A stretch of DNA of 64,000 bases from Streptococcus merionis DSM 19192 (lineage in GTDB: Bacteria > Bacillota > Bacilli > Lactobacillales > Streptococcaceae), in contig NZ_KB904538.1 in the NCBI RefSeq assembly GCF_000380085.1, positions 39,995-103,994 on the forward strand, written 5' to 3'. The position numbers and the translations under genes are program-made. The number at the start of each line of letters is the position of its first letter. Positions within the stretch are counted from its first letter, which is position 1. The notes below the pieces were generated by a model. The model worked only from the letters and a program-made list of their open reading frames with translations. It was not told the DNA's origin and did no database searches. Below, in pieces: positions 8,645 to 18,491 of this stretch.

Positions 8645-10087
8645 GTGACACAATCTATTTTATTTGTTGCTTCTGAGGGACTTCCCTACATCAAGAGCGG
8701 TGGGCTGGCTGACGTGATTGGGTCGCTTCCTAAAGAACTCGCCAAAAGCGGTGCTGATGTCCGTGTTGTCCTCCCTCTTTACAAGAAAATGGCCATCAAT
8801 GACCACGAGCGCTTTGATTATGTTGTGAGTTATGATGTTAATGCTGGCAATATTCACACGATGGCCAATGTCTACAGCGAAGTCCGCGATGGGGTGACCT
8901 TCTACTTCATTGAACATCGTGATATGTTTGAGCGTGATGAGCTTTATGGTTATGGCGATGATGCCTACCGCTTCGGTTTCTTCCAGCACGCTACTTGCCG
9001 TTTGCTTGAGGCTCTTAGCTACTTTCCAGATATCATCCACACGCACGACTGGCACACAGCTGCTATTCCTTTTCTTTGCCGGACTTTCTACAGCTACCGA
9101 GAAGAATTTCGCAAGATTAAGCATGTGCTAACTATCCACAATTTAGCCTTTCAAGGCGTCTTTCCAGAACATGAACTCTGGGCAAGCCTTGGCATGAATT
9201 ATGGGTATTTCCTTGATGGCACGGCAAGATTCTACAATGATCAGATTAGCTACATGAAACTGGGAATTCTCTACGCAGATAAGGTCACAACCGTGTCTAA
9301 TACTTATGCTCAGGAAATCTTGACAGATGAATTTGGTGAGAATATGCAGTATGTTCTCGGTTTGCGTTATTTTGACCTGTCTGGTATTGTCAACGGGATT
9401 GACTATGACGTCTGGAACAGTGAAACAGATGAGGCCTTAGCCAAACCGTTTGGCCTTGATACTATTGAAGATAAGCTCGCTAATAAACTAGCTCTGCAAG
9501 CACAATTCGGTTTACCACAAGATAAGGATACGATCTTAGTCGGTGTTGTTTCACGATTGACTTGGCAAAAGGGCTTCTACCTCATGGTGGAAAAATTACC
9601 AGAAATGCTGCAGGCTCGTGTCCAGTTTGTTGTACTAGGCAATGGCGAAGCTAACATCGAAAATACCTTTAACTACTACAAGCATGCTTATCCTGACAAA
9701 TTTGCCTTCTACCAAGGCTATAACGAAACTCTGGCGCATCAAATCTATGCTGCTAGCGATCTCTTCTTCATGCCATCTATGTTTGAACCTTGTGGGATCA
9801 GTCAGTTGATTGCTATGCGTTATGGCGCTCTGCCTTTAGTACGGGAAACCGGTGGCCTTAAGGATACCGTTTGGCCGTACAACCAATTCAACCAAGAGGG
9901 CACTGGTTTTGTCTTTAGTGGCAAGTCAGCGGATGCTATGCGGATGGTCTACGATTATGCTCTTGATACCTACTATAATCGCCCAGAAGATTGGAAAACA
10001 TTAGTAGCAAATGCCATGACCAAAGATGTCAGCTGGGAATCATCAGCTAAGGCTTATCTCGATCTTTATCAAAGCATCACACACTAA
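8645..10087 (+). CDS. glgA: Glycogen synthase (ADP-glucose)
   Basis: The 480-residue GT5-family synthase transfers glucose from ADP-glucose to the non-reducing end of an alpha-1,4-glucan. The KSGGLADV motif near the N-terminus (Lys17) binds ADP-glucose. IHTHDWHTA, the C-terminal RLTWQKG segment and the MPSMFEPCGISQLIAMRYG signature complete the family pattern. It starts with GTG at 8645; AAAGGAT lies about ten bases upstream. It is the third gene of the glg operon, 13 bases before glgB. The 227-base spacer before it may carry its own control. Confidence 0.94.
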   Translation: MTQSILFVASEGLPYIKSGGLADVIGSLPKELAKSGADVRVVLPLYKKMAINDHERFDYVVSYDVNAGNIHTMANVYSEVRDGVTFYFIEHRDMFERDELYGYGDDAYRFGFFQHATCRLLEALSYFPDIIHTHDWHTAAIPFLCRTFYSYREEFRKIKHVLTIHNLAFQGVFPEHELWASLGMNYGYFLDGTARFYNDQISYMKLGILYADKVTTVSNTYAQEILTDEFGENMQYVLGLRYFDLSGIVNGIDYDVWNSETDEALAKPFGLDTIEDKLANKLALQAQFGLPQDKDTILVGVVSRLTWQKGFYLMVEKLPEMLQARVQFVVLGNGEANIENTFNYYKHAYPDKFAFYQGYNETLAHQIYAASDLFFMPSMFEPCGISQLIAMRYGALPLVRETGGLKDTVWPYNQFNQEGTGFVFSGKSADAMRMVYDYALDTYYNRPEDWKTLVANAMTKDVSWESSAKAYLDLYQSITH

Positions 10088-10100
10088 GAAAGGGGAATCG

Positions 10101-11972
10101 ATGATTCAATTTGGAGAACAAGATCTGTATTATCTGAATACTGGCCAGCATACCAATCTTTATGAAACCATGGGCGCTCATATTATCAAAGAGCGTAACA
10201 AAATCATGGGAACCCAATTCCGTGTTTATGCTCCTAATGCTAAGGAAGTTTTTGTCATTGGGCAGTTTAATGATTGGCAAAAGACGCACCCGATGACCAC
10301 TGACGGCCAAGGGATCTTTGAACTTTATGTGCCTGATGTCAAGTCACTAGTCCTCTACAAGTACGCCATCATCACCCATGATGGCCGTGAGATTGTTAAA
10401 GCAGATCCTTATGCTTTCTACAGCGAAACGCGTCCTGGTACTGCTTCGTCAACCTATAACTCGCGTTATAAATTCAAGGACGCCGACTGGATGTATCAGC
10501 GAGTTGACTATGATTTCAAGACAGCCCCTGTCTCTATTTACGAGCTGCATTTAGGCTCTTGGAAACGTCGTAAAGATGAGCAGTTAGATGGTGAGCAGCC
10601 ACTGGACTATTTCTATTCCTATAAGGAATTGGCACCTCTGGTAATTGACTATGTCAAGAGTCACGGTTTTACCCATATTGAGCTTATGCCTATTATGGAG
10701 CACCCACTAGATGCTTCTTGGGGCTATCAAGTCACAGGCTATTACAGTGTGACCAGTCGCTATGGCAAACCTGATGAGCTTAAATATTTTGTTGACCAAT
10801 GTCATCAGGCAGGAATCGGTGTCATCTTAGACTGGGTACCTCTGCATTTCTGTAAAGATGCTCACGGTCTCTACATGTTTGATGGCAGCCCGCTTTATGA
10901 ATATAGCCATGAACACGACCGAGAAAACTATCAATGGGGGACTGCCAACTTCGACCTCTCCAAAGGCTCAACACAAAGTTTCCTCTTATCCAACATCAAG
11001 TATTGGCTAGAGCAATTTCATTTCGATGGCATTCGTGTTGATGCACTCTCCTATCTTATCTATTGGCGTGGGGAAACTGATGATGATAAAGTCAATCACC
11101 CTGCACTTAACTTTATCAAGCGAGTTAATGCTTTAGTCCACACTGAGTTTAAGGGTGTTATGATGATTGCTGAGGATTCTTCGAGCTATCCTAAGGTGAC
11201 ACATCCGCTCGAAGAGGAAGGCCTTGGTTTCGACCTTAAATGGGATTTAGGTTGGATGAACGACACGCTCAAGTATTTTGAACGTCAACCCATCCACCGA
11301 ACTTATCACAGCAATGAAATTACCTTCGGTATGTTTTACAACCATAACGAACAGTTCATTTTACCACTATCACATGATGAAGTGGTTCATGGAAAACTGT
11401 CTATCGTGGAGAAAATGCAAGGTTCTTACGAAGATCAATTCCATCAAGCGCGTGCTTATTATGCCTACTTCTACGCTCATCCAGGAAAAAATCATCTTTT
11501 TATGGGAAATGAGTGGGGACACATCAGAGAATGGCACGACTACCGTCAAATGGATTGGTTCCTTCTAGACTATCCTATCCACCAAGGATTCCATGATATG
11601 ATGAAAACCCTAACCCGTTTTTATCGAAATAACAGTGCCCTTTGGGCTAAAGATTTTCAAGAAGATGGGTTCGAGTGGGCTAAGATTGATCCAAGTTGTA
11701 ATTTCTATGCCTTCCGTCGCTTCAGTGATGAGCAAGAGCTTCTGGTCGTTAATAACTTCAATGACCAAAATCTCTACGAAACAGAGTTAGAATTACCAGA
11801 TAATGCTGAATACAAACTCGTCTTCTCCTCCAATGCCATTCCAACTGAAACGTTCAATCTCTATGTCAAAGATGGTAAGACAACCATTACTGTCCCTCGC
11901 TTCACAACCTATTACCTAGAACTGGTCAAACCCAAAGCCAAACGTGGCCGTAAACCAAAAAAGACAAAATAA
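10101..11972 (+). CDS. glgB: 1,4-alpha-glucan branching enzyme
   Basis: The 623-residue GH13 enzyme cuts alpha-1,4 chains and rejoins them as alpha-1,6 branches. An N-terminal CBM48 module (TQFRVYAPNAKEVFVIGQFNDW) precedes the catalytic barrel. The catalytic Asp is in DGIRVDALSYL, the Glu in MMIAEDSSSYP, and LPLSHDEVVHGK carries the stabilising HD pair. The start at ATG 10101 is set by AAAGGGGAATCG just upstream. The last ~14 residues (KPKAKRGRKPKKTK) are strikingly basic and AT-hook-like, unusual for this family. It is the last gene of the glg operon. Confidence 0.95.
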   Translation: MIQFGEQDLYYLNTGQHTNLYETMGAHIIKERNKIMGTQFRVYAPNAKEVFVIGQFNDWQKTHPMTTDGQGIFELYVPDVKSLVLYKYAIITHDGREIVKADPYAFYSETRPGTASSTYNSRYKFKDADWMYQRVDYDFKTAPVSIYELHLGSWKRRKDEQLDGEQPLDYFYSYKELAPLVIDYVKSHGFTHIELMPIMEHPLDASWGYQVTGYYSVTSRYGKPDELKYFVDQCHQAGIGVILDWVPLHFCKDAHGLYMFDGSPLYEYSHEHDRENYQWGTANFDLSKGSTQSFLLSNIKYWLEQFHFDGIRVDALSYLIYWRGETDDDKVNHPALNFIKRVNALVHTEFKGVMMIAEDSSSYPKVTHPLEEEGLGFDLKWDLGWMNDTLKYFERQPIHRTYHSNEITFGMFYNHNEQFILPLSHDEVVHGKLSIVEKMQGSYEDQFHQARAYYAYFYAHPGKNHLFMGNEWGHIREWHDYRQMDWFLLDYPIHQGFHDMMKTLTRFYRNNSALWAKDFQEDGFEWAKIDPSCNFYAFRRFSDEQELLVVNNFNDQNLYETELELPDNAEYKLVFSSNAIPTETFNLYVKDGKTTITVPRFTTYYLELVKPKAKRGRKPKKTK

Positions 11973-12056
11973 AACCTGCAGAATCATAAGTGAGCACTTC
12001 AATTGCCAAAAAACAAGCCTCTAGAATGAAAATAGCTCACTTGTAAATACAGGTTT
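11972..12056. repeat. Nested inverted repeat after glgB
   Basis: AAACCTG (11972-11978) pairs with CAGGTTT (12050-12056), and AAGTGAGC (11988-11995) pairs with GCTCACTT (12035-12042). The two nested stems around a 40-base centre begin at the glgB stop codon. It may stabilise the 3' end of the mRNA, or be a small repeat element like the one between glgD and glgA. No gene is seen between here and the glgP stop. Confidence 0.55.
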
Positions 12057-12071
12057 AGGGTTAAATGATTA

Positions 12072-12120
12072 AAAATCGCATGAAATCAATGTTTACTTAA
12101 CGCAGGTTTCATGCGGTTTT
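12072..12120. terminator. Bidirectional terminator between glgB and glgP
   Basis: Fourteen-base arms (12072-12085 and 12107-12120) pair with one G-T wobble and have A and T tracts on both sides, serving the converging glgB and glgP transcripts. The loop contains TCAATGTTTACTTAACGC, which closely resembles the loop of the terminator at 18436-18484. The two appear to be copies of one element. Confidence 0.75.
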
Positions 12121-12297
12121 ACTATCTTTAAAGTTTTTAGTGATCTCTTTCTGGTCTGCACAACAACGGCGATGAAGAACGATTAGAGCGGTATTTCACC
12201 AAAAGCAAGCATCCCTCTAGGTCTCTTTCTAAAACAAAGTGTACAAAACCCAAAAAGGCTAAGCACGAAGCTTAACCCTCGTATTGTTTATATAAAC

Positions 12298-14565
12298 TTA
12301 CTTAGCTGCTTCCAATTTCCAGATATCGCGATTGTATTCTGCAATCGTACGGTCTGAGGAGAAGAAGCCTGCTTTAGCAATGTTGACAATAACCTTGTCC
12401 AACCAAGCGTCACGATCTTCATAATCCTTGAGCACCTGCTCTTTCATGGCGATGTAGCTTTCTAAGTCTAGCAAAGTCATGAACCAGTCCTTGTTGATTA
12501 ATTCGTTATGGAGGCGGAAAAGACGTTCGTCATTACCATACTGGCGAACTTCATCGCTCACGATAAAGTCAATCAAAGGCTTGATATTTGGACGTTCATA
12601 GAAATCACGAGCTACATAAGATTCGTTTGCATAAGTATCAATAACAGTTTGACTATCCTCGCCAAAGATATAGATGTTCTCACTGCCTACCAATTCATGA
12701 ATCTCCACATTAGCACCATCTTCTGTACCAAGGGTCAAAGCTCCGTTCAGCATAAATTTCATATTCCCTGTACCGGAAGCTTCTTTAGAAGCAAGGGAAA
12801 TCTGCTCAGAGATGTCCGCAGCAGGAATCAAGAAACTGGCTGCAGTGACATTGTAGTTTTCAACCATGACCAATTGCAAGTGCGGTGACACTTCTGGGTC
12901 ATTAGCGATCACTTGCGACAAGGCTAAAATTAAGTGAATGATGTCTTGGGCGATCGTGTAGGCAGGGGCAGCCTTACCACCAAAGAAGACTGTAATCGGT
13001 GTTGATGGCACATTACCGGCCTTGATGTCCAAGTATTTGTTAATCACATAGAGAACATTCATCTGCTGACGCTTGTACTCGTGCATACGCTTGATTTGAA
13101 TATCAAAGATTGCATTTGGATTAATCGTAACACCTTGCGTCGCTTCAAGATGCGCTTGGAGTTTGCGTTTGTTATGCTTTTTGATACTTTCTAACTTAGC
13201 CTTGACATCAGCATTGCCCTTAAATTCTAAGAATTTCTCCAGCTCAGTCGCATCATGGTGATACCCATGACCGAGCAATTCATCCAAGTATTTCGCCAAA
13301 CGTGGATTAGCATGCATGAGCCAACGACGGAAGGTGATTCCATTAGTTTTATTGTTAAATTTCTCTGGGTAGATGTCATAGAATGGCTTCAACTCAGACG
13401 ATTTCAGGATATCGGTGTGAAGGGCAGCAACCCCATTAACAGAAAAACCATAGTGCATATCCATGTGCGCCATGTGAACACGACCCTGCTCATCGATAAT
13501 GTTGACCGAATCATTATGATACGTCTCTTTGACACGGCGATCCAATTCCTCAATAATCGGCACCAGGTGTGGTACAACTTCATTTAAGAAGTCAAGCGGC
13601 CACTTTTCCAAAGCTTCTGCTAAGATGGTATGGTTAGTATAGGCCGTCATGCTAGAGACGATCTCAACAGCCTTGTCAAAGTCAATGCCACGCTCTGTCA
13701 AAAGACGAAGCAATTCTGGAATTACCAATGATGGATGGGTATCGTTGATTTGGACAACGGCATAGTCTGCTAAGTCATACAAATTTGAACCCTTCGCTAC
13801 AGCTTCATCAATCAAGAGCTGAGCAGCATTTGACACCATGAAGTATTGTTGGAAAATACGAAGCAATTCTCCCTCACGCGTCGAATCATCTGGATAGAGG
13901 AAGAGGGTCAAATTGCGGAAGATATCTGGCTTGTCAAACTCAATCCCATCATAAATGATGTTGTCATCAACGGAACCTAAGTCAAAGAGACGGAGGCGGT
14001 TTTTAGTAGCGGTCTTATAACCTGGAACATCAATGTCATAGAGTTTTGAGGTCAAGGTGAAATTGGCAAAAGGCACTTCATAAGAAATCTTCGACGGTTT
14101 CAACCAAGATTCGGGTGTGATCCAAGGGTTCGGAACAGCCTTTTGTTGGTTGTCCTCAAATAACTGTTGAAAAAGTCCGAAATGGTAGTTGAGACCAACA
14201 CCGTCACCATTGAGACCAAGGGTAGCAATAGAATCAAGGAAACAAGCTGCCAAACGGCCTAAGCCACCGTTACCGAGAGAGGGTTCCATCTCCACTTCTT
14301 CAATCTGAAGCAAATCTTTACCGGCTTCTGCAAGCTGATCTTTGACCTCAGCGTAAAGCCCCAAGTTAATGAGATTATTTGATAGAAGTTTTCCGATCAA
14401 AAACTCAGCTGAAATATAGTAAACTTTTTTCTTTTGATTGTTTGTCGCAAGAACATCGCTAGCACGTTGCGTCAAACTAAGAAGGACGTAATAAAGCTCC
14501 TCATTATTACAATCTTCAATGCGTTTCGCATAGGTTTCCTGAACAAGTTGTTGCAAATTTAACAT
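12298..14565 (-). CDS. glgP: Glycogen / maltodextrin phosphorylase
   Basis: The 755-residue GT35 phosphorylase releases glucose-1-phosphate from the non-reducing ends of alpha-1,4-glucans. The pyridoxal-phosphate lysine is in [17 protein letters not shown], the family signature, followed by [27 protein letters not shown] and KRMHEYKRQ are also classical. The length is typical of the short bacterial form that lacks extra regulatory domains. It is the second gene after malQ, nine bases downstream with AGGAG in the gap, so they are one operon. Whether its main substrate is glycogen or imported maltodextrin is undecided; the MalR-like operator before malQ favours maltodextrin control. Confidence 0.94.
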   Translation of the reverse strand: MLNLQQLVQETYAKRIEDCNNEELYYVLLSLTQRASDVLATNNQKKKVYYISAEFLIGKLLSNNLINLGLYAEVKDQLAEAGKDLLQIEEVEMEPSLGNGGLGRLAACFLDSIATLGLNGDGVGLNYHFGLFQQLFEDNQQKAVPNPWITPESWLKPSKISYEVPFANFTLTSKLYDIDVPGYKTATKNRLRLFDLGSVDDNIIYDGIEFDKPDIFRNLTLFLYPDDSTREGELLRIFQQYFMVSNAAQLLIDEAVAKGSNLYDLADYAVVQINDTHPSLVIPELLRLLTERGIDFDKAVEIVSSMTAYTNHTILAEALEKWPLDFLNEVVPHLVPIIEELDRRVKETYHNDSVNIIDEQGRVHMAHMDMHYGFSVNGVAALHTDILKSSELKPFYDIYPEKFNNKTNGITFRRWLMHANPRLAKYLDELLGHGYHHDATELEKFLEFKGNADVKAKLESIKKHNKRKLQAHLEATQGVTINPNAIFDIQIKRMHEYKRQQMNVLYVINKYLDIKAGNVPSTPITVFFGGKAAPAYTIAQDIIHLILALSQVIANDPEVSPHLQLVMVENYNVTAASFLIPAADISEQISLASKEASGTGNMKFMLNGALTLGTEDGANVEIHELVGSENIYIFGEDSQTVIDTYANESYVARDFYERPNIKPLIDFIVSDEVRQYGNDERLFRLHNELINKDWFMTLLDLESYIAMKEQVLKDYEDRDAWLDKVIVNIAKAGFFSSDRTIAEYNRDIWKLEAAK

Positions 14566-14574
14566 TTTTCTCTC

Positions 14575-16104
14575 CTAAAATGTACTTTCTTGATAAGCTG
14601 TCTGCGTTGTCTTCTGACGGCTATAAAGCTTTGTGAGGTTGTGCAAGTTATTTTCAACCATCTTTTCTATTATAGCAGAAGACATGCGCCATTGCCAGTT
14701 TGTTCCTAGCGTAGAGGGGATATTCATCCGAGATTCACTGCCTAAATTCAGTAAATCCTGCATAGACGTAATCGCTAATTGGCTGTTAGAAGCCCAAGCT
14801 TGCCTAATCATGGCTTGACTAGCTGTCTCGTCGTGTGACCGATGACTATACTGGTCAAAGAAATGACGAACCTCTTCAGTGATGTCATCCTCATACCAGC
14901 CACGAATCGTGTTGTTATCATGCGTTCCGGTATAGGTTACGGTATTATAGTCACAACGATGAGGCAGATAAGTGCTATCTCCGAGACTATCATAAGCAAA
15001 CTGGAGAACTTTCATACCCGGTAACTTAAGGCTGTCACGAAGTTCAATGACCTCATCAGTAATCAAGCCAAGATCCTCTGCAATAATCGGAAGATTCTCA
15101 CCTAATTCAGACTGAAAGGCTGCAAAGAGCGCCTTATCAGGTCCCTTGACCCAACGACCGTTGAGGGCCGTGTCATCTTCTGATGGTACTTCCCAATAGG
15201 CCTCAAAACCGCGGAAATGATCAATACGGATCATATCATAAAGTTTAAGCGACTCTCTCATGCGGCGAACCCACCAGCTGTAACCGTCAGCAGCCATTGC
15301 ATCCCAGTTGTAGATAGGGTTTCCCCAGAGTTGTCCTGTTTCAGAGAAAGCATCTGGTGGACAACCTGCGACCACCGTTGGACGGCCAGCCTCATCAGTT
15401 TTAAAGAAGTGAGGAGCGGTCCACATGTCACTACTGTCAGCAGACACATAAATCGGCATGTCTCCAATAATTTCAATTCCCTTGCTATTAGCATAGGCTT
15501 TCAAGTCATGCCATTGCTGAAAAAAGAGAAATTGTGTAATCCTATGATAAGCAATTTTGTCTGCCAAGAGTTCTCGATAGTAAGTCAAACGCTCAGAGTC
15601 CCGACGACGAATGCTTTCATCAGGCCAAGTAATCCAAGACTGATTTTCAAAATGTTCCTTGATGGCCATGTAATCAGCGAAGTCATAAATCCACTCCATA
15701 TTTTCAGCTAGAAAATGCTGGTAAGCTTCCTGATTACCCTTTTCTTGAAATGCCCAAACAGCCTTCTCCATCAAAGGGCGTCGCACTTCAAAAATTCTAG
15801 CATAATCCACATACTCAGGATTAGCACCAAAGTCAACATTTTCTAAATCTTCCCAAGATAGCAAGCCCTCGGAAACGAGACGTTCTAGGTCAATAAAATA
15901 GGTGTTTCCCGCAAAGGCAGAAAAAGATTGATACGGGGAGTCACCATAGCTAATTGGCCCAAGAGGTAGAACTTGCCAGTATTTCTGCTCTGTTCTATCT
16001 AAAAAATCGACAAAGTCATAGGCCGACTGACCAAAACTCCCAATTCCAAAACGGTTAGATAAAGAAGATATGTGCATCAAGATGCCACTGTATCGTTTAT
16101 TCAT
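14575..16104 (-). CDS. malQ: 4-alpha-glucanotransferase (amylomaltase)
   Basis: The 509-residue GH77 enzyme disproportionates maltooligosaccharides, making longer chains for the phosphorylase and releasing glucose. Visible signatures are SLSNRFGIGSFG, GDSPYQSFSAFAGN, GDMPIYVSADSSDMW, the nucleophile region MIRIDHFRGFEAYW, IIAEDLGL and TYTGTHDNNT. The start is placed at ATG 16104 (MNKRYSGIL), which matches family N-termini. A longer upstream frame would run into the promoter. It leads the malQ-glgP operon. Confidence 0.93.
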   Translation of the reverse strand: MNKRYSGILMHISSLSNRFGIGSFGQSAYDFVDFLDRTEQKYWQVLPLGPISYGDSPYQSFSAFAGNTYFIDLERLVSEGLLSWEDLENVDFGANPEYVDYARIFEVRRPLMEKAVWAFQEKGNQEAYQHFLAENMEWIYDFADYMAIKEHFENQSWITWPDESIRRRDSERLTYYRELLADKIAYHRITQFLFFQQWHDLKAYANSKGIEIIGDMPIYVSADSSDMWTAPHFFKTDEAGRPTVVAGCPPDAFSETGQLWGNPIYNWDAMAADGYSWWVRRMRESLKLYDMIRIDHFRGFEAYWEVPSEDDTALNGRWVKGPDKALFAAFQSELGENLPIIAEDLGLITDEVIELRDSLKLPGMKVLQFAYDSLGDSTYLPHRCDYNTVTYTGTHDNNTIRGWYEDDITEEVRHFFDQYSHRSHDETASQAMIRQAWASNSQLAITSMQDLLNLGSESRMNIPSTLGTNWQWRMSSAIIEKMVENNLHNLTKLYSRQKTTQTAYQESTF

Positions 16105-16155
16105 AAAATAATGTGCATCCCTTCTTTTTTTGACAACAGATTCTGTGACAATCAG

Positions 16156-16206
16156 TGCAATCGGTTGCGCTGATTCTATTATACACCAAAGGCGATTAAA
16201 ATACAA
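16156..16206 (-). promoter_or_regulatory. malQ-glgP promoter with MalR-like operator
   Basis: On the reverse strand, -35 TTGTAT (16201-16206), a 17-base spacer and -10 TATAAT (16178-16183) lie upstream of malQ. At 16156-16169, covering the expected transcription start, is TGCAATCGGTTGCG, with a GCAA-N4-TTGC palindrome. This closely resembles the CGCAAACGTTTGCG operators of LacI-family MalR regulators. Repression lifted by maltose or maltodextrin is the inference. No malR gene is present in this window. Confidence 0.65.
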
Positions 16207-16210
16207 GTCT

Positions 16211-16238
16211 TTGACTATTCTTTTTTTTTCGATATAAT
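16211..16238 (+). promoter_or_regulatory. pulA promoter
   Basis: -35 TTGACT (16211-16216), a 16-base spacer and -10 TATAAT (16233-16238) lie 36 bases before the pulA ATG. It is divergent from the malQ promoter, so the ~170-base region controls both sides. Confidence 0.8.
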
Positions 16239-16273
16239 ATAATGGATGTATTTATAAGTATGAAGGAGAGACT

Positions 16274-18370
16274 ATGGCTTATCGACTTTTCATCGCAGAA
16301 TTACAGGATAGACAAACCATTAGAGTGACGATAGAAGACCGGTTCTTCAACCCTAAATTAAGTTTTACCTTAACGCTAAAAAACGACCTAAGCTCAGAAG
16401 GACTACCACTACCTGTCATCGATTATTATCGTGATGGTGACAAGCATGTTTATCAACTACAGACGGTGCAACCGCTTGATTATGATGAGCAATATATGAT
16501 CTATGACATGGATCGTAATGTGAGTCAGGTTCAGTGGGGAGCTATTGTTCGGACGAATGAATTTGATGACTATTTTTATTATGATGGTAATGATCTCGGT
16601 TCAACCTATTCTCCTGATAAAACGAGCTTCAAATTGTGGGCGCCTATTTCTGAAAAAGTTTTTGTTGTCATTAACCAACAACCTTATCCCATGAAGCGTC
16701 AGCAAAAAGGCGTCTGGTCCGCTAGTATCTCAGGTGATTTTGATGGACAACCCTACTACTACCTTCATTTGATCAATGGCAAGTGGCAGGAGGCTCAAGA
16801 CCCCTACGCCTTATCAGCTCAAGCTAATAGCGGACACAGCTACATTATCAACCTTGAAAAAATCCAGAGCGCGACGTCCTATCGAAATCCTATCCCAATC
16901 AACCAGGCCATTATCTATGAGATGAGTGTTCGAGATTTTTCGGCCCAAGAAAAATATGGCTTCAAACAGTCCAAACGTTACCTAGGCTTGACAGAATCTC
17001 CCGAGCAAGATGGCCATCAATTTGGACTTAACTATGTTAAAAATCTGGGTGTTTCACATATCCAACTCATGCCTGTCTATGATTTTGGCAGTGTGGATGA
17101 ACACAACATTGATCTTGTTTACAACTGGGGATATGACCCAATGCTCTACAACGTTCCAGAAGGCAGCTTTGCTACTGATCCTAACGATCCTTATGCACGC
17201 ATTATCGAACTCCAAGAAGCGATCGCTGCCTACCACCATCAAAACATCGGTGTCATTATGGACGTTGTCTACAACCATGTTTATGATGTTGACAAATTTG
17301 TTCTTGAGAAAATTGTCCCAGGATATTGCTCTCGCTTTGACATCAATAATCATCGTTATAATGGTACTGGCTGTGGAAATGACATGGCAACAGAGCGGCG
17401 AATGGTGCAAAAATTCATCATAGACTCCATTTTAATGTGGATGAAATACTACCATATGGACGGCTTCCGCTTTGACCTGATGGGAATTTTGGATACAAAA
17501 ACCATGCTCGCTATCGAAAAAGCTGCGCGTGATAAATATCCAAATATTTATCTTTACGGTGAGGGGTGGCAGATGATGACAGGATTAGATGCCGCGCATT
17601 TGGCTCACCAATTTAACAGCTATCAAATGTCTGGTATTGGATTTTTCAATGATCGCTTCCGCGAGGAGATTAAAGAGCTTCTCTGTCATCCAGAAACGCT
17701 CCAAACCAATCACAAATCCCAAGTTATTGAAGAAATCATCACTGGAAGTAGCGGGATGGTTGAGTCACCCGGCCGTTACTATCGAACTAGCCAATCGCTA
17801 AATTATGTCGAATGTCATGACAATGCGACTTTCTTGGATTATCTGACCATTAATAACCCGAGTCTTTCTGATGATGAAAAACAGCATCGCGCTAGCTTTG
17901 CTCAGCAAATTATCCTACTCTCACAAGGCGTTGCCTTTCTTCATTCTGGCCAAGAAGCCTTTCGGACAAAAAAAGGGATCGATAACACATACAATCAACC
18001 AGATCACATTAATCGGCTGGATTGGTCGAGAACCATTGCTCACAAGAAGCATGTCCAGTTTATCAGTGACCTGATTGCCTTTCGTAAAGCTCATCCCATC
18101 TTAAGCTTAGAGACAGATGATGAAATAAAAACTAGCTTAGAGTTTTACTGGCTATCTGACACTCTCCTGAAGTACAGTCTAAATAATTCTAACGATGATC
18201 TGATGATTATCTTTAACTTCGGCACGAGTGATGCCAGTTTTGATGTTCCCAAAGGATATGATCTTTACTTAAAGAATGGACAGATTAGCCTTGAAAAACC
18301 TCTGGAAAAATCGCCAAAAACAGTCCATGTAGCAGGACTTTCTCTCGTCATTCTCATGAAAACAGATTAA
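16274..18370 (+). CDS. pulA: Type I pullulanase (cytoplasmic debranching enzyme)
   Basis: The 698-residue GH13_14 enzyme hydrolyses alpha-1,6 branches of limit dextrins or glycogen. The type I pullulanase signature YNWGYDP is present. An N-terminal region and CBM48-like domain (SFKLWAPISEKVFVVI) precede the barrel. The catalytic Asp is in DGFRFDLMGIL, the Glu in IYLYGEGWQM and the third acid region is VECHDNATFLD. There is no signal peptide, sorting signal or transmembrane segment, so unlike the large surface pullulanases of some streptococci this one acts inside the cell. It completes the pathway with glgP and malQ. Confidence 0.93.
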   Translation: MAYRLFIAELQDRQTIRVTIEDRFFNPKLSFTLTLKNDLSSEGLPLPVIDYYRDGDKHVYQLQTVQPLDYDEQYMIYDMDRNVSQVQWGAIVRTNEFDDYFYYDGNDLGSTYSPDKTSFKLWAPISEKVFVVINQQPYPMKRQQKGVWSASISGDFDGQPYYYLHLINGKWQEAQDPYALSAQANSGHSYIINLEKIQSATSYRNPIPINQAIIYEMSVRDFSAQEKYGFKQSKRYLGLTESPEQDGHQFGLNYVKNLGVSHIQLMPVYDFGSVDEHNIDLVYNWGYDPMLYNVPEGSFATDPNDPYARIIELQEAIAAYHHQNIGVIMDVVYNHVYDVDKFVLEKIVPGYCSRFDINNHRYNGTGCGNDMATERRMVQKFIIDSILMWMKYYHMDGFRFDLMGILDTKTMLAIEKAARDKYPNIYLYGEGWQMMTGLDAAHLAHQFNSYQMSGIGFFNDRFREEIKELLCHPETLQTNHKSQVIEEIITGSSGMVESPGRYYRTSQSLNYVECHDNATFLDYLTINNPSLSDDEKQHRASFAQQIILLSQGVAFLHSGQEAFRTKKGIDNTYNQPDHINRLDWSRTIAHKKHVQFISDLIAFRKAHPILSLETDDEIKTSLEFYWLSDTLLKYSLNNSNDDLMIIFNFGTSDASFDVPKGYDLYLKNGQISLEKPLEKSPKTVHVAGLSLVILMKTD

Positions 18371-18435
18371 AAAATTTCCCCTACCAGCTGAACTCTTAGT
18401 TAAGTTAACGTTCACAGCTCTTCATTAAACAATTA

Positions 18436-18484
18436 AAAACTGCACGAAATCAACGTTTCCTCAACATTGACTTCGTGCAGTTTT
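18436..18484. terminator. Bidirectional terminator between pulA and the LepB-like gene
   Basis: AAAACTGCACGAA (18436-18448) pairs perfectly with TTCGTGCAGTTTT (18472-18484), with A and T tracts for both converging genes. The loop ATCAACGTTTCCTCAACA is nearly the loop of the 12072-12120 terminator. Confidence 0.85.
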
Positions 18485-18491
18485 ATTGTTT

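Noticed and set aside
15217..15711. 164-codon forward frame inside malQ
   Set aside because: It lies fully antisense to conserved GH77 motifs and has no ribosome-binding site.
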